A stretch of 64,000 nucleotides of DNA from CAIZQW01 sp942493055 (GTDB taxonomy: Bacteria > Verrucomicrobiota > Kiritimatiellia > RFP12 > UBA1067). Shown one piece after another: positions 8,595 through 17,154 of the stretch. The translations under genes were made by a program, and so were the position numbers. How positions within the stretch are numbered: the first letter of the stretch is position 1; each line of letters starts with the position of its first letter. The stretch is from assembly GCA_942493055.1 (NCBI GenBank), contig OW818680.1, forward strand, positions 3,596,001 through 3,660,000. Direction: 5' to 3'. The notes under the pieces are model-generated. The model saw only the letters and a program-made list of their open reading frames with translations. It did no database searches and was not told the origin of the DNA.

Positions 8595-9572
8595 TTACTC
8601 AGCGACGGGTGCTTCAACGGCCTCGGCCGGTGCTTCTTCAGCCGGAACAGCTTCGACAGAGGCTGCCTTGGCAATGGTCGCATCCTTGGCTGCCTTGGCA
8701 GCTTTCTTGCGGGTCTCCATCAGACGGGTCTTTGCCTTTTTGCCGGCATCGTCGCTGTCGCCTTCGTCCTTGTCACGGCGGACCTTGCGGGCGACCTTGT
8801 CTTGGGCATCGGACTGGACCTGCTCGGCATCGCGCTGGCGTTGACGTTCCGCGGCCACGTGCTGATACTCGTCGTTCGCTTCCTTCATCACCTTAGCGAA
8901 GGCGTCCACAATGAGCTTGATTCCGCGGACGGCATCGTCATTGCCAGGAATGACATGTTCGATAGGATCCGGATCCGCGTTCGTGTCGACAATCGCCACG
9001 ATCGGAATGCCCAGGCGGGTTGCTTCTGCGACGGCGTTCTGCTCGCGGCAGATATCGACGACGATCATGGCGCCCGGCTTGCTGTCCATGTCTGCGACGC
9101 CGCCCAAGTTCTTCTGGAGCTTCTCGAGTTCGCGGCGGAGGCTGGACGCTTCCTTCTTGTGAACGGAGAGCACGCCGTTGTTGTTGCGGCCCATGGTTTC
9201 GATCTGGCGCATGCGCTTGACGCTGCGACGGATGGTCTGGTTGTTGGTCAGTGTGCCGCCGAGCCAGCGCTCGGTCATGAAGTTCTGGCCGCACGCTTCG
9301 GCTGCTTGCTTGACGACTTCCTGTGCCTGCTTCTTGGTGGCCACGAAGAGCGCCCGCTTGCCGCTCAACACGACATCGCGCAAGAAAGCCGCGGCATCGT
9401 CAATGAGGGTGATGGTCTGGGTCAAATCGATGATGTGGATCCCGTTGCGCTTGTCAAAGATATAGCGCTTCATCTTGGGGTTCCAACGCTTGGTTTGATG
9501 TCCGAAGTGCAGACCTGCATCCAGCAGGTCCTGAAGGGTGAGACCGGTGAGGGTCGAGACAGGCATTTCCAT
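8595..9572 (-). CDS. rpsB: Ribosomal protein S2 with an extended acidic tail
   Basis: 325 aa, about 80 longer than E. coli S2. The S2 core is clear: GLHFGHQTKRWNPKM near the start, FVATKKQAQ, ERWLGGTLTN and the PIVAIVDTN block. The extra C-terminus is a charged Lys/Asp-rich helix followed by an Ala/Pro/Glu low-complexity tail. AAGGAA precedes the ATG. Transcription probably starts at the promoter near 9721-9750. Confidence 0.97.
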   Translation of the reverse strand: MEMPVSTLTGLTLQDLLDAGLHFGHQTKRWNPKMKRYIFDKRNGIHIIDLTQTITLIDDAAAFLRDVVLSGKRALFVATKKQAQEVVKQAAEACGQNFMTERWLGGTLTNNQTIRRSVKRMRQIETMGRNNNGVLSVHKKEASSLRRELEKLQKNLGGVADMDSKPGAMIVVDICREQNAVAEATRLGIPIVAIVDTNADPDPIEHVIPGNDDAVRGIKLIVDAFAKVMKEANDEYQHVAAERQRQRDAEQVQSDAQDKVARKVRRDKDEGDSDDAGKKAKTRLMETRKKAAKAAKDATIAKAASVEAVPAEEAPAEAVEAPVAE

Positions 9573-10098
9573 GATGATTCCTTAAACAGTGACATGAGAC
9601 GGCGACAATGCGCCTGAACATGTCTGGTTAATCCGCTTTGACGATTCGGCGCCTGACGCCGCTTCGTCTTCGCTTCCGCACGACAAAAGTCACTCGACTA
9701 TTCGCGCGATTAGGCCGTTAAGAATAGCAAAAACGGCCCTGCTCATGCAAGGCCGATTTTTAAAAATAATTTGGCCGCGTTGCGTCTTAACTCATGACAC
9801 CGAAGACTTTTATGCGGATCAGCCTTAAGATTGAGGTTGCGTCAAATGAAAAGACGCCGAAAATCCCCCCCACCCCCCACAAGGGGACAGACAAGGAATC
9901 GAAAGTGCGCCTCCGGTTTGGGCACAGGGTTATCAGCGGGTTGCCTTTGCATGGCTATACAGGCACATCAAGGCATGTCCGGGTGAGAGAAGATGGCCGC
10001 TAAAAACGAAATATTGCATTTTTGGGAAAGCAACTACTCCCGTGGATGTTATTTTCCTCCACGGTTCTTATAGGTGCGACTTATTTTGGGCTGATCGG
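9573..10098. other. rpsB leader and left flank of the RAYT gene
   Basis: No gene is seen. The first 180 bases are the rpsB leader and promoter. From 9860 a C-rich run leads into GGGGACAGACA (9883-9893), the left member of an inverted motif pair around the transposase gene. The remainder has no recognisable feature. Confidence 0.5.
9721..9750 (-). promoter_or_regulatory. Candidate promoter of rpsB-tsf
   Basis: On the minus strand, -35 TTGCAT (9745-9750), an 18-base spacer and -10 TATTCT (9721-9726). It would give a leader of about 140 bases. The region also holds a small CGGCC/GGCCG hairpin flanked by A and T runs (9729-9760), which could instead end transcripts coming from 10099-11121. Confidence 0.35.
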
Positions 10099-11165
10099 CT
10101 ATGCCAGCGGAGAGACGCTGACCGGCGAGACTCGGAGGTCGCGCGCGGTGCAGAGCCCCTCTGCCAGGCAGAAGCGCATCCTGCGCGCGCCGGTCTTGCG
10201 CTTCGCCCCGAAGTGGGCGCGGTTGCGTTCGAATACGGACTCCACGAACGCCCTGCTGCCGAACGCCAGGCCGTCCCGGAAGTAGCGGACGCGGCAGCGC
10301 AGGAGGTCGGGCAGCGGCATCCTGCCCCCGCGTTCGATCACCTCACGCGCCTCTTCAGGCGAGAACCCAACGCGCCGAAGCCTGCCTGCTTCGTCGCGGC
10401 GTTCCTCGCCATGGGTGTAAAGGGAGGCGCGGTAGGCCGCCAGGGCCTCTGCGACGTCAGCTTTCTGCGCTGGCATGCCGAAGGACTGGAGTGCGAGGAT
10501 GCTCTGCCGCGCGGAAGCGGAGCCGCCGCACGCCTCGCCGTAGCCGCTCCAGCGGTACTCCGCCGGATCCTTCACGATCCCGGCGCGCACGGGGTTGAGG
10601 TCGATGTAGGCCGCAACCGTTGAGAGCGCGCGGCTTTCGCCTTCCACCAGGAGGCTGGCGTAGCGGCCCTCCCAGAGCGTCCCGGTGCGCGAGTGGCGCC
10701 GGTTGAAGGAGATGGAGTAGCACTGCTTGAGGAGCTTCATGAAGGGGCTGATGTCGCCCATGCGCCGGCGAAGCACATCCTGCTCACGTTCGGCGAGCTG
10801 CCCGAGACCGCCCGTGCGCCAGTCCTCCCAGCGCTGCTTATAGCGCTCTGCCTCCAACGATCCGTAGAGTGACCCGATGCGCCTGAGCAGCTCCGTGTCG
10901 TCCAGCACGGGCTGCGCCGGCACATCGAGCAGGACATGGAAGTGGTTCGAGAGGATCGCGTAGGTGAGCACCCTCACGCCCGAGAAGACCTCCGCCTTGC
11001 GCAGGATGTGCCGGAAGATCTCCCGCTCGCCGTCGTCCATCTTGAAGCTCCTGTCTACGATCCGGCTCGTGACATGGTAACATCCGATCCCCGCCTCCGC
11101 CTTGATTCTCGCTTTTCTCATACGCCGCTCCTTTCCTTATGGGAGAGTTTGTCTGTCCCCCTGTT
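9878..11165. mobile_element. RAYT gene bracketed by inverted GGGACAGACA motifs
   Basis: The transposase gene is flanked on the left by ACAAGGGGACAGACAAGG (from 9880) and on the right by the inverted counterpart, whose complement reads AACAGGGGGACAGACAAAC (11147-11165). This leaves about 15 matched bases in inverted orientation. RAYT transposases are single-copy genes that mobilise flanking REP palindromes rather than classical insertion sequences, so the pair may mark the transposed unit or simply REP sequences. Confidence 0.45.
10099..11121 (-). CDS. REP-associated tyrosine transposase (RAYT, Y1/HUH family)
   Basis: 340 aa. Members of this IS200/IS605-like family cut single-stranded DNA at REP palindromes. 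The HUH metal site is HFHV in 'SNHFHVLLD' about residue 60, the catalytic Tyr region is CYSISFNRRH, and GTLWEGRYAS and YIDLNPVRAGIV are family signatures. AAAGGAG lies 8 bases before the ATG. The gene appears intact and is surrounded by GGGACAGACA motifs. The several stem-loop repeats elsewhere in the window may be its substrates. Confidence 0.9.
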   Translation of the reverse strand: MRKARIKAEAGIGCYHVTSRIVDRSFKMDDGEREIFRHILRKAEVFSGVRVLTYAILSNHFHVLLDVPAQPVLDDTELLRRIGSLYGSLEAERYKQRWEDWRTGGLGQLAEREQDVLRRRMGDISPFMKLLKQCYSISFNRRHSRTGTLWEGRYASLLVEGESRALSTVAAYIDLNPVRAGIVKDPAEYRWSGYGEACGGSASARQSILALQSFGMPAQKADVAEALAAYRASLYTHGEERRDEAGRLRRVGFSPEEAREVIERGGRMPLPDLLRCRVRYFRDGLAFGSRAFVESVFERNRAHFGAKRKTGARRMRFCLAEGLCTARDLRVSPVSVSPLA

Positions 11166-11608
11166 GTAAGAACGGCACGAGATTATCACATCCGTACTGG
11201 AAAAATGTCGCCTTCAAGGCGACATTTGCATAACATGTCTGTCCCGAATGGCTAAGATAAGCATATTCAAGTCGTATTTTTGTGGCTCAGCGCAGCTTCG
11301 CCCTCCATTTTCAAAGCGGATTCGCAAGCTGGCGAGACTGAGGCGAGCCGTTGCTATCTTAGCGCCATTCTTGTCTGTCCCCTTATGTCGCTGAGGAAGT
11401 TGCCCAACAAACAGGCGAACCCAATCGTTGCTCCGTGCGGAAGCAGGGGATAGCATGTCTGTCCCTTTGGCCCGTGGCGCAATTTTTTCCGCTTCTTTTC
11501 CCTTGCTTCTCCAATCCCGAACAGCGACAATATTACGTGTTTATTTTTAAAGCATTAGGTATTAACCTACTTACCCAAAGATTAGACATTCGAAGAGGGA
11601 GAACACTT
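11122..11608. other. Intergenic array of TGTCTGTCCC motifs and a strong hairpin
   Basis: No gene. TGTCTGTCCC occurs four times in the same orientation at 11150, 11236, 11372 and 11456. A perfect 12-bp hairpin AAATGTCGCCTT/AAGGCGACATTT lies at 11203-11227. Base composition becomes clearly AT-rich after about 11520. Confidence 0.55.
11203..11227. repeat. Perfect 12-bp hairpin beside the RAYT gene
   Basis: AAATGTCGCCTT, one central base, then AAGGCGACATTT. It lies 9 bases before a TGTCTGTCCC motif, the hairpin-plus-conserved-tetramer layout expected of a REP sequence. Confidence 0.5.
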
Positions 11609-11986
11609 ATGAAGAGGGTTGCACGACTTATTCCAGTATTAATTCTGATTGCTGTTGTTGTTGGCATGAAGATGCACACAAAAACTAAGGCGAGTGCAGA
11701 AATCAAATCCCTAGCCACTCAATACATCGCATCTATTCCCAAATATCGCGCAAATAAGCCGATCTACGATGATCTCTTTTCAACACAACATAAAGAGGCC
11801 TTTAATCAAGCATACTCTTTTGGAGGGCGCTATTCTTCCTCAAAATTTGATTGGATTAAATACAAAGCATTCTTGCTGGCTCTCATGGCAAAAGAAGCGA
11901 AATTAAAGGGAAATGATAAGATTGCCTCTGATCTGACAGCCTTCTCAAAAGCAGAGAATCTGCCAGGGGTGGTATTTCATAATTAA
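11609..11986 (+). CDS. Small membrane-anchored or secreted protein of unknown function
   Basis: 125 aa from the ATG at 11609, chosen for the purine-rich GAAGAGGGAGAA just upstream and because it creates a sensible N-terminus: KR, then a hydrophobic helix LIPVLILIAVVVGM. The rest is Lys/Ala-rich and mostly helical, with no motif that I recognise. The gene is markedly more AT-rich than its neighbours and lies between a transposase and a truncated ORF, which suggests recent acquisition. Confidence 0.6.
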   Translation: MKRVARLIPVLILIAVVVGMKMHTKTKASAEIKSLATQYIASIPKYRANKPIYDDLFSTQHKEAFNQAYSFGGRYSSSKFDWIKYKAFLLALMAKEAKLKGNDKIASDLTAFSKAENLPGVVFHN

Positions 11987-12025
11987 ATTCCGAGCGACGA
12001 ATCGGGCGGCAACACAGGGGAAAAC

Positions 12026-12125
12026 ATGCCATTAGAAATTTCAGACTGTATTGATATGATCGTCGCGACACAAGAAGGCCGCCTTCAGTTGGTTATTACT
12101 GATTCAGGCCCAGCCGGGCGACGCT
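12026..12125 (+). pseudogene. Truncated 5' end of a small gene
   Basis: An ATG preceded at 5 bases by AGGGGA opens a frame reading MPLEISDCIDMIVAT, then GRLQLVITDSG. The pattern 'IDMI...G.L.LVI.D' resembles the first strand pair of DUF6572-type small proteins, from memory only. After about 30 codons the frame runs into the antisense of the alpha-galactosidase-like gene, so the true C-terminus has been lost. Confidence 0.3.
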
Positions 12126-14276
12126 TTATTTCCAGTGCAATTCAAAGGGCACAGGCCCTGAGGCGGGTGCGGTCAGTGTCACGGCCAGCAGTTCTGGCGT
12201 TTCGAGGGCTGCCTTGCATGCCACCCCGCCCTCCGCACGCGCCGTGTCGAACGTATAACCTGGCGGGATGCGAAAGCGCAAGGTCAACGGAAAGCCCTTC
12301 ACTGCGGCCACTGTTCCCGCGAGCGTCTTTGACCCCGCATCCCACGCGAGCGCCTTCAACTCGACACCGCCCTGCGTGAGGTGTCGGTCGCTGCTGAGGA
12401 ACTGTGGGTGCGGGGTCGCCCGATGCACCGCCAGCAGGCGCGTGCCATGTCCTGGCACCTCCACCTCGAAGCGCCCCGAGCGTACACCGTGGCTTGTGCC
12501 GGTCCAGAACTCGTACACGGCGTAGCCCGCCTCCGGGTCGAGCCCGAGTTCCGCGAAGTCGAACCCCTTTTGCGCCGGGGCCTCTTCCCAGTTGAAGAGC
12601 GCCACCACATCCCATGTTGCGAAGGGGCGCGCGATCTTGAGGTTCCAGACAGGCAAGAGACGGAAGACCGGGTAGAGATCCAGCGGACGCACATTGCAGA
12701 CCGGCAGCGTCTGCTGCAGCAAACGCATGCGCTCCGGCGCGAGCCCTGCGAGCTTGTCGCCTGAAAACATCATCTGCCCCGGAAGTGCCACCACGGTCGT
12801 GGAGAGCCGGGCCTGCTCGATGCCCAAAAAATCACCGACCAGTAACGTGTCCGGGTCGGAGTAGAAGACGATGTTGTGAGCGAAAATCTGGTTTAGTGTG
12901 CAGGTCGCCTGAGTGAGCAGGTTCGCCCATTTAGGCGGCTGGTTTGGATGTACGATGTCTGCGCCTGTGCGCGCCGCGTCGGCCATGGCGACCTCTGCAC
13001 CCGTGAAATGGCCCTGGCACGCCAGAAAGATGCGGTCCGGGCCGATGCCCTCGCGGAACGCCTTGACACAGCGCTCGAACGGGTTCGGACAGGCGGGGTC
13101 CTTGAACCGGGCCCGGATCTCCGGGCGCTCGAAGAAGTGTGCGCAATAGCCGCGGTTGCGGCCTGACATGCCGTCGATCTTGAAGAAATCATAGCCCCAC
13201 TCCCGCGACTGGATGCGGTGGATCTCGCGCAAATGGTCGATCACCTCCTGCTGCGACGGATCGATCGTGTACTTCCCGTTCCATGTCGAGATCGGCTTGC
13301 CTTGCTCGTCATGCAGGAACCACGCCTTGTGTGCGGCGTAGAACGCGTCACTGCCCGTGCCGAAGGGCGCGGTCCAGATCCCCGGGCGGAACCCCAGCGC
13401 GCGGATGTCATCCGCCAGCTTTTTCATCCCCCCGGGGAACTTGCGGGGACTGGGCGTCAAGCTCAGGTTGTCGAAGGCGCTCACGGGCAACTGGTCGGAG
13501 TTGTCCTGCCACGACTCGATGGACCAGAACTCCATACCGAACGGTTGCAGCTGCGCCTGGCCGATCCGTGCCTCGGCAAGATTATCCGCTGCCGTAGCTT
13601 TGTCAAAATAGGTGTTCCACGACATCCAGCCCGTGGGCGCTGAGGGGCAGCGCGTCCGGTCGAGGGGTCGATAGTACGGGATATAACGGCGGCGGTAGTA
13701 GTCGCGCTCGACTGTGAAGGTCCAGACGGACTCAGACGCCTCCTCGATCCGCGCGCGCAGCGACACGCCATACACGCCCGGGCTTTTTGTAGTCAGCCGC
13801 CGCTGCGGCGCGCTGATTAGGAGCGCACGGTCGAGTTGCGGATCGAACAGCGCGTTGTTCAGTGCAGAATCGGCAGGCCCCGACGCAAGCTGTAGCACGC
13901 GCGATGTCTTCAAGGGTTCCGTACGGCAGGCAAAGCTCTCGGGTGTGAAGACGACATCGCCTACGAACTGAAGTTCGCCGCTGTAGTTCTGCGCTGTCCG
14001 GTGATAGACCAGCAGTTCCAGCCGGTCGCCGTTGTCCACGAAGGCGAGATACCCCTGCACGTCACCCCGCTCGTCGAGCAACGCCAGCCGCGTGCGCATC
14101 GCATCACGCGGCGCGACCACCCGCCACCGCTTCTCCCCAACGGAAAAACCGAGGGTGCCGCTGATGTGCACCGAGCCTGCATCGTGCGCGAGTTCCAGCC
14201 GGGCGTCCGCTTCGTTGAACGTCAGGTTCCAGTTTCCAAGTGCCAGTGCGAACAGCCCCACAGCCATATTGAGCAT
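12126..14276 (-). CDS. Alpha-galactosidase-like glycoside hydrolase (clan GH-D, GH27/GH36 type)
   Basis: 716 aa. The centre is a TIM barrel with GWMSWNTY near residue 215, GIWTAPF near 300 and YDFFKIDGM near 365, whose Asp is the position of the GH27/36 nucleophile. Before it lies a beta-sandwich region, after it a C-terminal beta domain. AGGGGA sits 5 bases before the ATG, and the N-terminus is hydrophobic enough to be a signal peptide or anchor, though short. The likely substrate is an alpha-linked sugar; galactose is a guess. It lies 56 bases after pilB. Confidence 0.75.
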   Translation of the reverse strand: MLNMAVGLFALALGNWNLTFNEADARLELAHDAGSVHISGTLGFSVGEKRWRVVAPRDAMRTRLALLDERGDVQGYLAFVDNGDRLELLVYHRTAQNYSGELQFVGDVVFTPESFACRTEPLKTSRVLQLASGPADSALNNALFDPQLDRALLISAPQRRLTTKSPGVYGVSLRARIEEASESVWTFTVERDYYRRRYIPYYRPLDRTRCPSAPTGWMSWNTYFDKATAADNLAEARIGQAQLQPFGMEFWSIESWQDNSDQLPVSAFDNLSLTPSPRKFPGGMKKLADDIRALGFRPGIWTAPFGTGSDAFYAAHKAWFLHDEQGKPISTWNGKYTIDPSQQEVIDHLREIHRIQSREWGYDFFKIDGMSGRNRGYCAHFFERPEIRARFKDPACPNPFERCVKAFREGIGPDRIFLACQGHFTGAEVAMADAARTGADIVHPNQPPKWANLLTQATCTLNQIFAHNIVFYSDPDTLLVGDFLGIEQARLSTTVVALPGQMMFSGDKLAGLAPERMRLLQQTLPVCNVRPLDLYPVFRLLPVWNLKIARPFATWDVVALFNWEEAPAQKGFDFAELGLDPEAGYAVYEFWTGTSHGVRSGRFEVEVPGHGTRLLAVHRATPHPQFLSSDRHLTQGGVELKALAWDAGSKTLAGTVAAVKGFPLTLRFRIPPGYTFDTARAEGGVACKAALETPELLAVTLTAPASGPVPFELHWK

Positions 14277-14332
14277 ACATTCCCCTGTCTTACCCGGTAA
14301 GGCGTATTGGAAAGAACGGACGTGCGGCTATA

Positions 14333-16057
14333 TTACGTGTATCGCAAGATCTCGTCGATCGTGGTATAGCCGTCGAGGACGTTTCGGATGGCGTCTTCAC
14401 GCATGGTCCGCATGCCCAGTTCGCGGGCGCGTTCACGGATGAAGAGGGTCGGGCGGCGTTCGTTAATGAGGTCTCGGATGGGATCCGTGACCCGCAGATA
14501 TTCGAAGACGCCTTTACGGCCTTTGTAGCCGGTCCCGCTGCATTTGGTGCAGCCTTTGCCGTAATAGAACTGGCGGTTGCCGACATCTTCCGGTTTCAGC
14601 CCGAGACGGGCGATGGCCTCGCTGTCAGGGGTGAAGGCCTCTTTGCAGAGCGGGCAGATGGTGCGCACGAGACGCTGCCCCAGCACGGCTTCCAGGGTCG
14701 AGGCGATGAGATAGGGTTCCACGTTCATATCGATGAGACGTGTCACGGCGCCCGAGGCGTCGTTCGTGTGAAGCGTGCTGAAGACCAGATGGCCCGTGAG
14801 GGAGGCCTGAACCGCGATCTGCGCGGTTTCAAGGTCGCGAATTTCACCGATCATCATGATGTCCGGGTCTTGACGCAAGAAGGCGCGGAGCACCTTCGGG
14901 AAGGTGTTGCCCGTACTCGGGTTGATCTGCACCTGCACGATGCCGTCAATGTCATATTCGACCGGCTCTTCGGCGGTGAGCAGTTTGGAATCAATCTTGT
15001 TGATGCGGCCGAGACAGGAGTAGAGTGTGGTCGTCTTGCCGGAACCGGTTGGCCCTGTGACGATGATAATGCCATTGGGTTTTTCCACATCCATGGTGAG
15101 GTTTTCGAAGATGTCTTCCGGCAGCCCGATATTTTCAAGGTCCAGCGACACCACACTACGATCCAACACACGTAGCACCACGCTCTCGCCGAACGAGGTC
15201 GGCAAGCACGAAACACGCAAATCGATCTGCTTGCCTGCCACGGTTAAGGCGATACGTCCGTCCTGGGGGACGCGGCGTTCAGCGATGTTCAGGCCAGACA
15301 TGACCTTGACGCGGGAGATGATCGGAAGAGCCAGACGCCGGGGCGGCGGGGCCATTTCATAGAGTGCGCCATCCACACGGTAGCGGATCTTGAAATCTTT
15401 TTCAAACGGTTCGAAGTGGATGTCTGAGGCGCGGTCCGTCACAGCTTGATAGAGGACCAGGTTCACAAAGCGGATCACAGGGGCGGCGGAGGCGGCAGAC
15501 TCGATGCTCTTCTCGTCCATGCTGTCGTCAGCGCCCAGTGCGACGTTGTTCGCCATGTCCGAGTCGAGACTGTTAATCATGTCCGCGACCGTTGCACTCT
15601 CATCGCCATAATATTCAGAGACGCGCTCGCGCACATCTTTCTCATGGGCGAAGACAAAGTGGATATCCTTGGTCAGCACGAACATGAGTTCATCCATGAC
15701 ATGCGGATCGACGAGGTCGCACGTGGCCAAGGTGATGGTGCCTGCTGTCGCGGCGACCGGGACGATCATATACATGCGGGCGATGTTGCCGGGGACGCTT
15801 TCGATAATATCGGAGTTCAGTGTCGCCGTGGTCAGGTCAATCACTTCGCATCCTTGGTAGGAGGCCATCATGCTCAGCATATCGTCTTCCGTCACATAGC
15901 CTGTTGTGACGAGCAGCGTACGGATCGACTTGCCGCTGCGCGTATGTTCCTCACGCAACTCATCGACCTGCTCGTGATCGATGATACCGTTGCTGGTCAT
16001 CAAATCCAAAAGAGGCTCGTAGGTGAAAACAGGTTCGGCAATGGGTTCATCAGGCAT
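14333..16057 (-). CDS. pilB: Type IV pilus/type II secretion assembly ATPase (second PilB/GspE copy)
   Basis: 574 aa. It hydrolyses ATP at the inner membrane to extend a pilus or pseudopilus. An N-terminal MshEN/GspE domain (about 1-160) precedes the ATPase core with Walker A GPTGSGKTT, Asp box, GEIRDLETA Walker B and a His box. A tetracysteine zinc site, CPLC and CTKC about 40 residues apart, is typical of GspE/PilB. GAGG precedes the ATG. It follows pilT by 5 bases and is a divergent paralogue of the gene at 17154-18845. Confidence 0.92.
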   Translation of the reverse strand: MPDEPIAEPVFTYEPLLDLMTSNGIIDHEQVDELREEHTRSGKSIRTLLVTTGYVTEDDMLSMMASYQGCEVIDLTTATLNSDIIESVPGNIARMYMIVPVAATAGTITLATCDLVDPHVMDELMFVLTKDIHFVFAHEKDVRERVSEYYGDESATVADMINSLDSDMANNVALGADDSMDEKSIESAASAAPVIRFVNLVLYQAVTDRASDIHFEPFEKDFKIRYRVDGALYEMAPPPRRLALPIISRVKVMSGLNIAERRVPQDGRIALTVAGKQIDLRVSCLPTSFGESVVLRVLDRSVVSLDLENIGLPEDIFENLTMDVEKPNGIIIVTGPTGSGKTTTLYSCLGRINKIDSKLLTAEEPVEYDIDGIVQVQINPSTGNTFPKVLRAFLRQDPDIMMIGEIRDLETAQIAVQASLTGHLVFSTLHTNDASGAVTRLIDMNVEPYLIASTLEAVLGQRLVRTICPLCKEAFTPDSEAIARLGLKPEDVGNRQFYYGKGCTKCSGTGYKGRKGVFEYLRVTDPIRDLINERRPTLFIRERARELGMRTMREDAIRNVLDGYTTIDEILRYT

Positions 16058-16062
16058 AAGTA

Positions 16063-17154
16063 TTAACCTCTTCCTTTGGTTTGGAGTTCAGATTTCAGCT
16101 TCTGAACCAGCGTGTCAGGGTCCTGTGACTTGGTGACGAGGTCATCGTAGGAAATCAGTCCCGCCATGTAGAGTTCGAGCAGATGGGAGTCCAGGGCGAT
16201 CATGCCAAACTTGGCGCCCGTCTGGATATCCGAGGTGATCTGGAAGGTCTTGTTGTCGCGGATACGGGAGCGGATGGAGGGCGTTGAGATCATGATTTCA
16301 AACGCGGCGACGCGGCCCGGTTTGTCCGCACGCGGTAAGAGGAGTTGCGAGATCACAGCCACGATACTGACGGAGAGCTGCGTACGAACCTGCTCCTGCT
16401 GGTCAGTCGGGAAGGCGTCCACAATACGGTCGACCGTTGCGGCCGCGCCGGTCGTATGCAGCGTGGCGAAGACCAAGTGTCCGGTTTCAGCAGCGGTGAT
16501 GGCCGCCTGCATGGTTTCGAGATCGCGCATTTCACCGACGAGAATCACATCCGGGTCTTGGCGCAGCGCGCGGCGAATCGCCTCTGCAAAGGAGGGGACG
16601 TCTGTGCCGATTTCACGCTGGGTGACAATCGACTTCTTGTGCGCATGGTAATATTCGATCGGGTCTTCAACCGTGATGATGTGCACGTCGCGCTCGTTGT
16701 TAATGATGTTCAACATGCTGGCGAGCGTCGTGGTCTTGCCCGAGCCCGTGGGCCCGGTGACGAGGATGAGTCCGCGCGGTTTAAAGAGGAGTTCCTGCAC
16801 CTGCTCCGGTAGGCCGATTTGCTCCAGGGTGAGCAGCTTGCTGGGAATCTGGCGCAAGACGAGTGAGTAGTTGCCGCGCTCCTTGAAGGCGCTGACGCGA
16901 AAACGGGCGACATCTCGGAAGGGGAGCGCATAGTCGGTGCCGCCGACACGTTCGATCTCGTTCATGCGCTCTTCAGGGGTGATGGACTTGACAAGTTCAT
17001 ACGTGTCTTCCCGTGTAAAGGGCGGGACGTCCAGGGGCGTGAGCGAACCGTGGACGCGCAGCATCGGCGGTACGCCTACGCGGATATGCAGGTCCGAGGA
17101 CCCTTCGTCTACGGTTGCCTGCAACAAATCGTTCATGGTCATTTCGAGGCTCAT
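16063..17154 (-). CDS. pilT: Twitching-motility retraction ATPase
   Basis: 363 aa, the usual PilT length. It depolymerises type IV pili. Motifs are Walker A GPTGSGKTTTLAS, the Asp box, GEMRDLET Walker B and HLVFATLHT. It lacks the zinc tetracysteine of PilB, as expected. The start codon overlaps the stop of the upstream pilB, with GGGAGA 9 bases before it, so translation is probably coupled. Confidence 0.94.
   Translation of the reverse strand: MSLEMTMNDLLQATVDEGSSDLHIRVGVPPMLRVHGSLTPLDVPPFTREDTYELVKSITPEERMNEIERVGGTDYALPFRDVARFRVSAFKERGNYSLVLRQIPSKLLTLEQIGLPEQVQELLFKPRGLILVTGPTGSGKTTTLASMLNIINNERDVHIITVEDPIEYYHAHKKSIVTQREIGTDVPSFAEAIRRALRQDPDVILVGEMRDLETMQAAITAAETGHLVFATLHTTGAAATVDRIVDAFPTDQQEQVRTQLSVSIVAVISQLLLPRADKPGRVAAFEIMISTPSIRSRIRDNKTFQITSDIQTGAKFGMIALDSHLLELYMAGLISYDDLVTKSQDPDTLVQKLKSELQTKGRG

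Noticed and set aside
9729..9760. Ribosomal-protein leader regulatory structure upstream of rpsB
   Set aside because: Only a 5-bp hairpin is visible; it fits a weak terminator or promoter overlap at least as well as an S2 binding site.
9794..10003. 69-codon plus-strand frame before the transposase
   Set aside because: Covers the C-rich run and the GGGACAGACA motif; no conservation or initiation signal.
12142..12615. Additional frames inside the alpha-galactosidase-like gene
   Set aside because: Shifted-frame shadows caused by GC-rich third positions.
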